Source: Pseudomonadota bacterium
GTDB taxonomy: Bacteria > Chloroflexota > UBA6077 > JAJPGT01
NCBI GenBank assembly: GCA_021325655.1
Contig: JAJPGT010000109.1
Location: 1-62,746, forward strand
DNA: 62,746 nucleotides
Direction of reading: 5' to 3'
In this document: positions 26,359 to 33,526 of the stretch, piece after piece
Layout: each line of letters opens with the position of its first letter
Numbering within the stretch: the stretch's first letter is position 1
Program-made: the position numbers and the translations under genes
Notes under the pieces: model-generated
The model's database searches: none
Told to the model about the DNA's origin: nothing
What the model saw: only the letters and a program-made list of their open reading frames with translations

Positions 26359-27554
26359 CAGAACCACGGCCCGAGCTTGGATTCTCTACGCTGGCGGTCC
26401 ACGCCGGCGAGGAGCGCCCGCCCGGCGGGGCGCACCCCACGTCTACTCCCGTGGTCCACGCCTCCGCCTTCTACTTCGACAGCGCCGAGGCGCTGGACCG
26501 CGCCTTTGACGACCCGAGCCTCGGCCCGGTCTACACCCGCCACGGCAACCCAACGGTCGAGGCGTTCGAGCGGGCCGTTGCGGCGCTGGAGGGCGGCGAG
26601 GCGGCGGTGGCCTTCGCCTCTGGCCAGGCGGCGCTGCACGCGGCGCTGCTCGCCAGCGGGGTGCAGGCGCAGAGCCGACTGCTGGCGGCGCGTGACCTGT
26701 ACGGTGGCACGCTCGGCTTGCTCAGCCGGGTGCTGGCGCCGCTGGGCGTGGAGACCGATTTCATAGACGCCACCTGGCTGGAGGGCGTCTGGTCCGCCTT
26801 CGAGGAGCAGCCGGCGGTGGCGCTGCTGGTGGAGAGCGTCTCCAACCCCCTGTTGAAGGTCTCCGACGTGGGGGCGCTGGCCGAGGCGGCGCATCAAGCC
26901 GGAGCGGTGTGCATCGTGGATAACACCTTCGCCAGCCCCTACCTGCTGCGGCCGATCCAGCACGGCGCGGACCTGGTCGTCCACAGCGCCACCAAGTACC
27001 TGGGTGGACACGGCGACGTGACCGGCGGGGTCGTGGTCGGCAGCGCCGACGCCTGCAAGCGGCTGCGGGAGGTGGCCCGCCTGGCCGGCGGGATCCTGAG
27101 CCCGGCCGAGGCCTGGCTGACGCTGCGGGGACTGAAGACCCTGGCGCTGCGCTACGAGCGCCAGTGCGCGAACGCGCTCGCGCTCGCCCGAGCGCTGGCG
27201 GAGCACCCGCGCGTCGCCCGGGTGTACTACCCGGGCCTGCCCGCTCACCCGCAGCACGCGCTCGCCACCCGCCTCTTCGGCGGGCGTGGCTACGGCGGGG
27301 TGCTCTCCTTCGAGCTGGCGGACGGCGGCCGCGCCGAGGTGTTCGCCTTCATGGACCGGCTGCGGCTCATCAAGCCGGCGCCGACGCTCGGCGACGTCAG
27401 CTCGCTGGTGCTGTATCCGGCGATGGCCTCCCACCGCTCGCTCACGCCCGAGCAGCGGCAGGCGCTGGGGATCTCCGACCGGCTGGTGCGGATCTCGGCC
27501 GGGATCGAGGACACGGCGGACCTGATCGCCGACGTGGCCCAGGCGCTCGCGTAG
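26355..27554 (+). CDS. Trans-sulfuration PLP enzyme (cystathionine gamma-synthase/lyase family)
   Basis: 399 residues from ATG 26355. Signature blocks: PVYTRHGNPTVEAFERAVAALEGGE, the Tyr of DLYGGT, VDNTFASPYLLRP, and the PLP-binding Lys in HSATKYLGGHGDVTGG, followed by LRGLKTLALRYERQ and SSLVLYPAMASH. The family covers cystathionine gamma-synthase, gamma-lyase, O-acetylhomoserine sulfhydrylase and methionine gamma-lyase; sequence alone does not settle which. The coupled amidohydrolase upstream suggests a catabolic role (release from an N-acyl amino acid followed by gamma- or beta-elimination), but this is inference. Confidence 0.9.
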   Translation: MTEPRPELGFSTLAVHAGEERPPGGAHPTSTPVVHASAFYFDSAEALDRAFDDPSLGPVYTRHGNPTVEAFERAVAALEGGEAAVAFASGQAALHAALLASGVQAQSRLLAARDLYGGTLGLLSRVLAPLGVETDFIDATWLEGVWSAFEEQPAVALLVESVSNPLLKVSDVGALAEAAHQAGAVCIVDNTFASPYLLRPIQHGADLVVHSATKYLGGHGDVTGGVVVGSADACKRLREVARLAGGILSPAEAWLTLRGLKTLALRYERQCANALALARALAEHPRVARVYYPGLPAHPQHALATRLFGGRGYGGVLSFELADGGRAEVFAFMDRLRLIKPAPTLGDVSSLVLYPAMASHRSLTPEQRQALGISDRLVRISAGIEDTADLIADVAQALA

Positions 27555-27591
27555 AAGCGCCGGCACCGGGTGCGGCAGGCGGCGCGGCGGA

Positions 27592-28083
27592 TCAGGCGCT
27601 CGCGCGTCCGGCAGTGCGTCGGGCCAGTTCGCCGGCCAGATCCAGGCGGCGCGTCCCAAAGCCACGGCTTTCCCACTCCTCGCGCGGAACCGGCCAGAAC
27701 ACCTCGAACTCGTTGCCGTCAGGATCCTTCGCGTACAGGCTCAGGCTGGTGCCGTGGTCGGACTCGCCGACCAGCGCCCCGGCCTGCAGGAGCGCCTCGC
27801 GGGCGCGAGCCAGGTCTTCGATCGTCTCGACCTCCCAGGCCAGGTGGTACAGCCCGACGCGCTCGCCGTGCGTGGGCGGGGGGGCCTGGAGGCCAATCCC
27901 GAACAGGCCCAGGTCGTGGTGGTTCTGGGTGTTCGGGTTGGTGCGCATGAACACCGCCTGGTCACCGTACTGCTCGGCGACGACGAAGCCGAGGACGTCG
28001 CGATAGAACTGCGCCGCGCGCTGCGCGTCACGCACGTACAGCACCGCGTGGTTGAGCCGCTTGATCTGGAACATGGCAGTCAC
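27592..28083 (-). CDS. VOC protein similar to catechol-2,3-dioxygenase
   Basis: 163 residues; GTG 28083 is preceded by AAGGAG at 5 bases, so it is favoured over ATG 28074. The fold unit runs KRLNHAVLYVRDAQRAAQFY (metal His), then GLYHLAWEVETIEDL (second His) and YAKDPDGNEFEVFWPVP (metal Glu). The intact His-His-Glu set is compatible with an extradiol dioxygenase or a glyoxalase-like enzyme. It follows the reductase gene by 24 bases on the same strand and is therefore presumably under the MarR operator at 28770. Confidence 0.88.
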   Translation of the reverse strand: MTAMFQIKRLNHAVLYVRDAQRAAQFYRDVLGFVVAEQYGDQAVFMRTNPNTQNHHDLGLFGIGLQAPPPTHGERVGLYHLAWEVETIEDLARAREALLQAGALVGESDHGTSLSLYAKDPDGNEFEVFWPVPREEWESRGFGTRRLDLAGELARRTAGRASA

Positions 28084-28107
28084 CTTAACTCCTTGTCTGC
28101 GCCGAGT

Positions 28108-28746
28108 TCACGGGAGAATCTTCACCGCGCTGGCGAAGCCGGTGCCGAGGGTGGACTGCAGGGTGATGTGCAGCAACCCCAGGGCTTCGAGCTGGCGCGC
28201 CCGCTGCAGCGGACCAGCGTCGATCGGGCGCATCCCGCCGGCCTGCACGAGCTGGGCCAGGCGCGCCTTGGCCGCGGCGTCGTCGCCGGCGAGAAAGACG
28301 TCCAGCGGCTGGCCGGCGACCTGCCCGGCGACGAGGGTTTGGGCGAACGTGGTGTTGAACGCCTTGACGAGCGTCGCCTCCGGCACGACGTGAGCGAGCT
28401 CCTCGGCGGCCGAGGAGCCCGGCGGCGTCACCAGGCCGTCGTAGGTGGCGTTGAGCGGATTCGTAATGTCGACGACTGTCCTGCCGCCGAGCTGGGTGGC
28501 ATACCGCTGCAGGAGCGACCCAGCCGCGGCATAGGGCACCGCCAGCACGATGATCTCATCAGCGATGGGATCGCCAACCACCCCGCTCTTCACCGCGGCG
28601 CCTCCGCTGGCCGCGCCCCGCAGCTCCGCGGCCAGCGCTTCGGCTTTGGCGGCCTGGGTCCCGAGCAGGGTCACGTCCGCGCCGGCAGCGAGCAGGCGGG
28701 TGCCGATGCCCCGAGCCATGTTGCCAGTGCCGAGAATGGTCACCAT
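28108..28746 (-). CDS. F420/NADP-dependent oxidoreductase-like (NADPH-dependent F420 reductase family)
   Basis: 212 residues from ATG 28746 (GGGGAG site). A dinucleotide-binding start, MVTILGTGNMARGIGTRLLAAG, is followed by IIVLAVPYAAAGSLL, TVVDITNPLNATYDG, LVKAFNTTFAQTL and FLAGDDAAAKARLAQL. These are the marks of the NADP-oxidoreductase/F420-dependent family (Fno-like, also YrpG or DUF-type reductases). Whether it uses F420 is not clear. It is divergent from the MarR gene across 104 bases with an inverted repeat, so it is a likely target. Confidence 0.87.
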   Translation of the reverse strand: MVTILGTGNMARGIGTRLLAAGADVTLLGTQAAKAEALAAELRGAASGGAAVKSGVVGDPIADEIIVLAVPYAAAGSLLQRYATQLGGRTVVDITNPLNATYDGLVTPPGSSAAEELAHVVPEATLVKAFNTTFAQTLVAGQVAGQPLDVFLAGDDAAAKARLAQLVQAGGMRPIDAGPLQRARQLEALGLLHITLQSTLGTGFASAVKILP

Positions 28747-28769
28747 CGCAGCTCCCCGCAGCAGCAGAA

Positions 28770-28802
28770 TGTCTCTATCTGCAATAATTGTCGCTAGAGA
28801 CA
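28770..28802. promoter_or_regulatory. Inverted-repeat operator between reductase and MarR genes
   Basis: TGTCTCTA (28770-28777) and TAGAGACA (28795-28802) are exact reverse complements with 17 bases between them. This is in the centre of the 104-base divergent intergenic region. It is a likely binding site of the MarR protein encoded at 28851, repressing both directions; inferred from geometry. Confidence 0.55.
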
Positions 28803-28850
28803 CTATAGCCGTCGTCTGCTGCGCGCGCAAGGAGCCAGAGGGCAGATATC

Positions 28851-29351
28851 ATGAATGGCGTGAGGAGCACGCCGCGCCAGGAGTTGGACGCTCCCCTGGA
28901 GCACCCACTGATCACCACCTGGGGGCTGGTGGTCGAGGGCTGTGCCCGCGTCAACCAGCGCTTCGAAGCCGACCTCGAGCGCGAGCTGGGGTTGCCGGCG
29001 AAGTGGTTCGAGGTACTCCTGCGGCTCGGGCGGACCCCAGGCCAGCGCCTGCCGCTCACCGAGCTGGCGACCAGCGTCTCCTTCTCCAGCAGCGGCTTCA
29101 CTCGGCTGGCCGACCGGCTGGAGCGCGCCGGCCTGATCGTCCGCCAGCACTGCCCTACTGACCGCCGGGTCACCTACGCCGTGCTGACCAAGCAGGGCGC
29201 GCGGCTGCTGGAGCGCGCGGTGGCGGTGCACCTGGAGGGCCTGCGGCGGTACGTGGCCGCCCCGCTCACCCCGACGCAGCTCGCGCAGTTGGCGGAGATC
29301 ATGCGCACCCTGCGCGACGCGGCCACATCGCCGAGCGGGCTAGAGGCGTAA
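28851..29351 (+). CDS. MarR-family transcriptional regulator
   Basis: 166 residues from ATG 28851. The winged HTH is clear: LGLPAKWFEVLLRLGRTPGQ, LPLTELATSVSFSSSGFTRL (recognition helix), DRLERAGLIVRQHCPTDRRV and the Arg/Asp wing (TDRRVTYAVLTKQG). The N- and C-terminal helices form the dimer interface. It is divergent from the reductase/VOC pair and probably binds the inverted repeat at 28770-28802. MarR proteins respond to phenolics, oxidants or lipophilic toxins; the one cysteine-containing segment (RQHCPTD) could be redox-relevant, unproven. Confidence 0.92.
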   Translation: MNGVRSTPRQELDAPLEHPLITTWGLVVEGCARVNQRFEADLERELGLPAKWFEVLLRLGRTPGQRLPLTELATSVSFSSSGFTRLADRLERAGLIVRQHCPTDRRVTYAVLTKQGARLLERAVAVHLEGLRRYVAAPLTPTQLAQLAEIMRTLRDAATSPSGLEA

Positions 29352-29523
29352 GCAGCGCGCCCTCGCGGCTCCCTGGGACCCGGCCCCAAGCATCACGCGG
29401 GCCGAGGTATGGCAGCCCAGCCATGGCGCTTCGCCCGCTTCCCAGCGGCCACGTTCGGACGGATCCGCCCGCGAGCCGGGGCATGGCAGCTTGGGCCACA
29501 CGTCCAGCACCCGAGCGGCCAGC

Positions 29524-29571
29524 TTGACCGTGGCATCGCAATTTGCTACGCTAGATATTGCAAATTGCAAT
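29524..29571 (+). promoter_or_regulatory. Promoter with two palindromes, NfeD-flotillin-PspA operon
   Basis: TTGACC (29524-29529), a 17-base spacer and TACGCT (29547-29552) form a fair promoter. A 9-bp palindrome, GCAATTTGC (29538-29546), fills the spacer directly before the -10. A 15-bp palindrome, ATTGCAA-A-TTGCAAT (29557-29571), covers the expected transcription start. Both share the TTGC/GCAA half-site, so one regulator, possibly the HTH protein of the operon (31728), could repress here. The ribosome site follows at 29576. Confidence 0.6.
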
Positions 29572-29587
29572 AGACAGGAGTGGGCGC

Positions 29588-30229
29588 GTGGACCTGCTGG
29601 CCGGGCTGTTCCTCTTCTGCTTCGCCTTCGGGGTCGCCTTTACCGCCCTCTCGTTCCTGGCTGGCCCGGGGCTGCACGGCCTTGGCCACGGTCTGGGCCA
29701 CGCGCACCTGGTTCATATGCCCGGCGCCCATGGCGCCGGGGGGCACCCTGGTCTCGCCGCGGAGCAGTCCGCCGAGCATCACTGGACGCTCGGCTCGCTC
29801 CACCTGAGCCCTGCCACCCTTGCCGTCTTCCTCGCCTGGTTCGGCGGGGTCGGCTTCGCCACCTACACCCTGCTCGGCCTGGTCGCCGCGCTCTGCCTGC
29901 TTGCCGCCACCGTCGCCGGCCTGGTCGGCGCAGGCTTCGTCACGCTCTACCTGGTGCGGCTGCTGCTCCCGGGCCAGACGTTCCTGGAGGAGGTCGTCGG
30001 CCCCGGCACGGTCGCCCGGGTGAGTCGCGACATCCGCTCTGGCGGGATCGGGGAGATCGTCTACACGCTCGGCGGGACGCGCCACAGCGACGGCGCCCGC
30101 GCCGAGGATGGCGGCGCGATTGCGCGCGGCACCGAGGTAGTCATCACCCGCCTGGAGCGCGGGATCGCCTACGTCCAGCCCTGGAGCGTCTACGTGAGCG
30201 CCCAGGGGCAGAGGGAGGAAGGGCGCTAA
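29588..30229 (+). CDS. NfeD-like membrane protein
   Basis: 213 residues from GTG 29588 (AGGAG 7 bases upstream). Helices: LLAGLFLFCFAFGVAFTALSF at the start, LSPATLAVFLAWFGGVGFATY and ALCLLAATVAGLVGAGFVTLY in the middle. Between them is a His-rich loop (GLGHGLGHAHLVHMPGAHG) of unknown use that might bind a metal. The C-terminal about 70 residues form the OB-like NfeD domain (GPGTVARVSRDIRSGGIGEI). NfeD proteins partner flotillins, exactly as here: the flotillin start codon overlaps this stop by one base. Confidence 0.83.
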   Translation: MDLLAGLFLFCFAFGVAFTALSFLAGPGLHGLGHGLGHAHLVHMPGAHGAGGHPGLAAEQSAEHHWTLGSLHLSPATLAVFLAWFGGVGFATYTLLGLVAALCLLAATVAGLVGAGFVTLYLVRLLLPGQTFLEEVVGPGTVARVSRDIRSGGIGEIVYTLGGTRHSDGARAEDGGAIARGTEVVITRLERGIAYVQPWSVYVSAQGQREEGR

Positions 30230-31722
30230 TGCTCAACCCGTTACTGGCTCTGGTTCTGATCGCGGCGGCGCTCGCCGGGGTGGTGTTCCTGGTGCTGGCG
30301 CTATTCTCCGGCCTGTTCCGTAAGGTTGGCCCCAACCAGGCGCTGATCGTGTACGGCCTGGGCGGCACCCACGTGGTCAAGGGCGGCGGGGCGCTCGTCC
30401 TGCCGGTGCTGCAGACCTATCGCGAGTTCTCGCTGGAGCTGATGTCGTTCGACGTCGCGCCGACCCAGGACCTCTACACCCGCCAGGGCGTGGCGGTGAA
30501 CGTGGAGGCGGTGGCGCAGATCAAGGTGAAGTCCGACCGCGACAGCATCCTGACCGCCGCCGAGCAGTTCCTGAGCAAGAAGCCCGAGGAACGCGAGGGG
30601 CTGATCCGCCTGGTCATGGAAGGCCACCTGCGCGGGATCGTTGGTCAGCTCGCGGTGGAGGAGATCGTCAAGCAGCCGGAGATGGTCTCCGAGCGGATGC
30701 GGGCCAACGTCGCCGAGGACATGGGCAAGATGGGCCTTGAGGTCGTCTCGTTCACCATCCGCGAGGTGCGCGACAAGAACCAGTACATCGAGAACATGGG
30801 CAAGCCGGACATCGTCCGGATCAAGCGCGACGCCGACATCGCCGCCGCCGAGGCGCAGCGGGACACCGCGATCCGCCAGGCGGAGACGATGCGCGAAGCG
30901 GCGATCGCCCGCGCCCAGGCGGAGCAGGAGAAGACGATCGCCGAGACCGCCTCCGCCGCGCGGCAGGCCGAGGCCCAGCGCGACCTGGCGCTCAAGCAGG
31001 CGGCGTTCCTGGCCGAGACGAAGCGCGCTCAGGCGGAGGCTGACAAGGCGTACGAGCTCCAGACCAACGTGATGCAGCAGCAGGTGGTACTGGAGGCGGT
31101 GAAGGTCCAGCGCGTCGAGAAGGAGGAGCAGGTCAAGGTCCAGGAGGCTGAGATCGCCCGCCGCGAGAAAGAGCTGGCGGCCACCGTGCTGAAGGCGGCC
31201 GAGGCGGAGCGGCGGCGGATCGAGACGCTGGCGGAGGCCGAGCGGCAGCGGCTGGTGCTGGAGGCTCAGGGCCGGGCGGAGGCGACGCGGGCCCAGGGCC
31301 AGGCGCAGGCGGACATCACCCGGCTGCAGGGCACGGCCGAGGCAGAGATCATCGAGGCCAAGGGGAAGGCGGAGGCCGGGGCGATGTCGCTCAAGGCCGG
31401 GGCGTACCGCGAGTATACCCAGGCCGCGGTGCTGGACAAGCTGCTCAGCGGGCTGCCGGAGCTCGCGCGGGCGTTCGCCGAGCCGCTCGCGAAGGTCGAT
31501 CGCATCACCGTGGTGTCCACTGGCGACGGCAATGGCGCGCTCGGCACCAGCCAGATCACCCGCGACCTGGCGCGGATGATCGCCCAGGCGCCAGCGCTGT
31601 TCGAGACGCTGACCGGTATGAAGGTTGCAGACCTGCTGGGCCGTCTGCCAGCGGTCGGGCAGGCCACGGGTGACGGCAGCCTCAGCGATGGCGCTTCGTC
31701 GCGCCACGAGACAGCGGAGTAG
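30229..31722 (+). CDS. Flotillin (SPFH-domain membrane scaffold)
   Basis: 497 residues from ATG 30229. One N-terminal helix (LALVLIAAALAGVVFLVLALF) anchors it, then an SPFH/band-7 domain (about residues 35-210: VGPNQALIVYGLGG, QDLYTRQGVAVNVEAVAQIKV, EMVSERMRANVAEDMGKMGL). A long Ala/Glu/Gln-rich coiled coil of about 200 residues follows. Flotillins oligomerise on the inner membrane face and organise membrane microdomains, often with NfeD. It is the second gene of the five-gene operon that ends with PspA, which points to membrane fluidity or envelope stress. Confidence 0.95.
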   Translation: MLNPLLALVLIAAALAGVVFLVLALFSGLFRKVGPNQALIVYGLGGTHVVKGGGALVLPVLQTYREFSLELMSFDVAPTQDLYTRQGVAVNVEAVAQIKVKSDRDSILTAAEQFLSKKPEEREGLIRLVMEGHLRGIVGQLAVEEIVKQPEMVSERMRANVAEDMGKMGLEVVSFTIREVRDKNQYIENMGKPDIVRIKRDADIAAAEAQRDTAIRQAETMREAAIARAQAEQEKTIAETASAARQAEAQRDLALKQAAFLAETKRAQAEADKAYELQTNVMQQQVVLEAVKVQRVEKEEQVKVQEAEIARREKELAATVLKAAEAERRRIETLAEAERQRLVLEAQGRAEATRAQGQAQADITRLQGTAEAEIIEAKGKAEAGAMSLKAGAYREYTQAAVLDKLLSGLPELARAFAEPLAKVDRITVVSTGDGNGALGTSQITRDLARMIAQAPALFETLTGMKVADLLGRLPAVGQATGDGSLSDGASSRHETAE

Positions 31723-31727
31723 CGACG

Positions 31728-32210
31728 GTGGAGCTGGCCGAGAAGCTGCGCCACCTGCGCGCAGTCGAGGGTAGCCTGCGTGGCCTCGGCCGGCCACTGA
31801 CCAAGGCGGAGGTGGTGCGGCTGATGCGGGAGGAGCTCGGGCAAACCATGAGCCACAGCTATCTCTCCCAGCTCGAAAGCGGGGCGCGGGTCCACCTCTC
31901 GGCGACCAGCCGCGATCTGCTCGCTCGCTTCTTCAAGGTCCATCCGGGCTACCTGGTGAGCGATCCCCCCGGCTTCAACGGCCACAGTGTCGCGACGCTC
32001 GGGGAGACGGCCGATGACCTGCGGGACTGGCTGGCGGCACGCGGCGCGACGTTGCGGGACGACCCGCTGCTCGCCCGAGCGCTGCTCCGCCTCGCCCGCG
32101 AGCCGGACCCACGCCGCTGGCTACTGTTCCTGGACGACCTGCTCGACCTGCCGCCGGAGCGCCTGGAGCGGCTCCGGGCCGAGATCGAAGTCGAGCTGGC
32201 CGCGGGGTGA
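31728..32210 (+). CDS. HTH (XRE-like) transcriptional regulator within the flotillin operon
   Basis: 160 residues from GTG 31728, five bases after the flotillin stop. An XRE-like HTH is visible in the first 70 residues: MELAEKLRHLRAVEG, LTKAEVVRLMREELGQTMSHSY and LSQLESGARVHLSATSRDLL, followed by FFKVHPGYLVSD. The C-terminal half (LRDWLAARGATLRDDPLLAR, LFLDDLLDLPPERLERLRAE) is helical and likely dimerises or senses PspA/flotillin. This could be the regulator that reads the palindromes at 29538-29571; the link is inferred from the operon. Confidence 0.85.
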   Translation: MELAEKLRHLRAVEGSLRGLGRPLTKAEVVRLMREELGQTMSHSYLSQLESGARVHLSATSRDLLARFFKVHPGYLVSDPPGFNGHSVATLGETADDLRDWLAARGATLRDDPLLARALLRLAREPDPRRWLLFLDDLLDLPPERLERLRAEIEVELAAG

Positions 32211-32647
32211 TGCGGATGCTAGAGCGGGCGCGGGCAGAGGAACTCGCCGCGGCGCGAGCGGAGTTGCGCGCCGCCGTCGCCGCCGAGCATCGGCTGCACC
32301 AGCTCGCCGAGCGGCACGAGCGCGAGGCGGAGCGCTGGCGCGCCCGCGCCGAGTGGGCGCGGGGCCGCGGCGAGGCCGACCTGGCTGCGCAGGCCGAGCG
32401 GCGCAGCCAGGAGCACCGGCGGCAGGCAGCGCGGCTGCGCGACGCCTACGTGGCCGAGTCCGCCCGCATTCGCACCCTCAAGCGGCATCTGCGGGACCTG
32501 GAGGCGGGCCGCGGCCCGCCGACGGTGATTCCGTCGCTGGCGCTCGACCCGCTGGCGGCGCGGTTCGAGGCGCTCCAACGGGAGGAGCGCCTGGAGCGAG
32601 AGTTAGCCGATCTGAAGGCTCGCCTGAGCCAGACACCCAACACCTAG
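32210..32647 (+). CDS. Coiled-coil protein related to PspA/IM30
   Basis: 145 residues from ATG 32210, overlapping the previous stop (TGATG; GTG 32207 is an alternative). Almost the entire chain is charged helical heptad sequence (ARAEELAAARAELRAAVAAE, RHEREAERWRARAEWARGRG), ending with a short break at IPSLALDPLAARFEALQ. The pattern EADLAAQAERRSQEH resembles the central helices of PspA, so it may be a short PspA-like partner. Low-complexity composition limits certainty. Confidence 0.75.
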   Translation: MRMLERARAEELAAARAELRAAVAAEHRLHQLAERHEREAERWRARAEWARGRGEADLAAQAERRSQEHRRQAARLRDAYVAESARIRTLKRHLRDLEAGRGPPTVIPSLALDPLAARFEALQREERLERELADLKARLSQTPNT

Positions 32648-32668
32648 CCCCAGAAGGAGTACAGGGAG

Positions 32669-33346
32669 ATGGGACTGCTTGACCGCATTAGCACGCTGCT
32701 CCGCGCTAATCTGAACGACCTGATCGACCGGGCGGAGGACCCGGAGAAGGTCCTGAAGCAGCTCATCCTGGATATGAACAGCCAGCTCGTCCAGGTGAAG
32801 ACCCAGGTCGCGGCGGCGATCGCCGATGAGAAGATGCTCTACAAACGCTACGAGGAGAACCAGGCGCTCGCCGACGAGTGGGAGCGGAAGGCGGAGCTGG
32901 CCGTCCGCAAGGGCGACGACGAGCTGGCCAAGGAGGCGCTCTCCCGCCGCAACGCCTACCGCCAGACGGCGGACGGCTTCAAGCAGCAGTGGCAGGACCA
33001 GAGCCGCCAGGTAGAGACGCTGAAGGACGCGCTCCGCCAGCTCGAGGCGAAGATCCAGGAGGCGGAGGCGAAGAAGGACCTGCTCATCGCCCGCTCCCGC
33101 CGTGCCAAGGCGGAGACGCAGATCCGCGAGACGATGGCCGGGATCAGCACCCCCTCTGCGCTGTCCCAGTTCGAGCAGTTGGAGCAGCGAGTGGAGGAGC
33201 AGGAAGCGCGCGCCGACGCCGCCCGCGAGCTGGAGACGGATACCCTGGAGGAGAAGTTCGCCCACCTGGAGTCCGAAACTCAGCTCGAGAGCGACCTGGC
33301 AGCGCTGAAGGCCAAGGTGTCCGGTAGCCCCCAGGGCCAGCCGTAG
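32669..33346 (+). CDS. pspA: PspA/IM30 (Vipp1) family envelope-stress protein
   Basis: 225 residues from ATG 32669 with an AGAAGGAG site. The sequence opens with the conserved PspA start MGLLDRISTLLRANLNDLID and RAEDPEKVLKQLILDM. Then come the helical hairpin (ALADEWERKAELAVRKGDDE, the characteristic Lys/Asp-rich turn) and long coiled coils up to about residue 215. PspA/IM30 proteins polymerise into ESCRT-III-like rods and rings that stabilise damaged membranes. It is the last gene of the operon and is followed by a strong hairpin terminator at 33374. Confidence 0.95.
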   Translation: MGLLDRISTLLRANLNDLIDRAEDPEKVLKQLILDMNSQLVQVKTQVAAAIADEKMLYKRYEENQALADEWERKAELAVRKGDDELAKEALSRRNAYRQTADGFKQQWQDQSRQVETLKDALRQLEAKIQEAEAKKDLLIARSRRAKAETQIRETMAGISTPSALSQFEQLEQRVEEQEARADAARELETDTLEEKFAHLESETQLESDLAALKAKVSGSPQGQP

Positions 33347-33373
33347 CCCCGCGCTGGAGCTCTGAGATACCCT

Positions 33374-33405
33374 GGTGGGAGGGGGACAGCCGTCCCCCTC
33401 CCACC
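33374..33405. terminator. Strong hairpin after pspA
   Basis: A perfect 14-bp stem, GGTGGGAGGGGGAC with GTCCCCCTCCCACC, encloses the 4-base loop AGCC, 27 bases after the pspA stop. No long T-tract follows on either side, so it may act as a GC-rich or bidirectional terminator between pspA and the convergent phosphofructokinase gene at 33527. Confidence 0.75.
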
Positions 33406-33526
33406 GCGTGGGCTAGCGTGGCGTCCACTTCACCCGCCTCAGCTTCCTGCGACCCAGCCCGGCCGCCCTGGTCTCCCCCGGCCCAAACGGCGGCGCTTCC
33501 CGCGGCGGGCGGCGTGGCCGTTCCCG

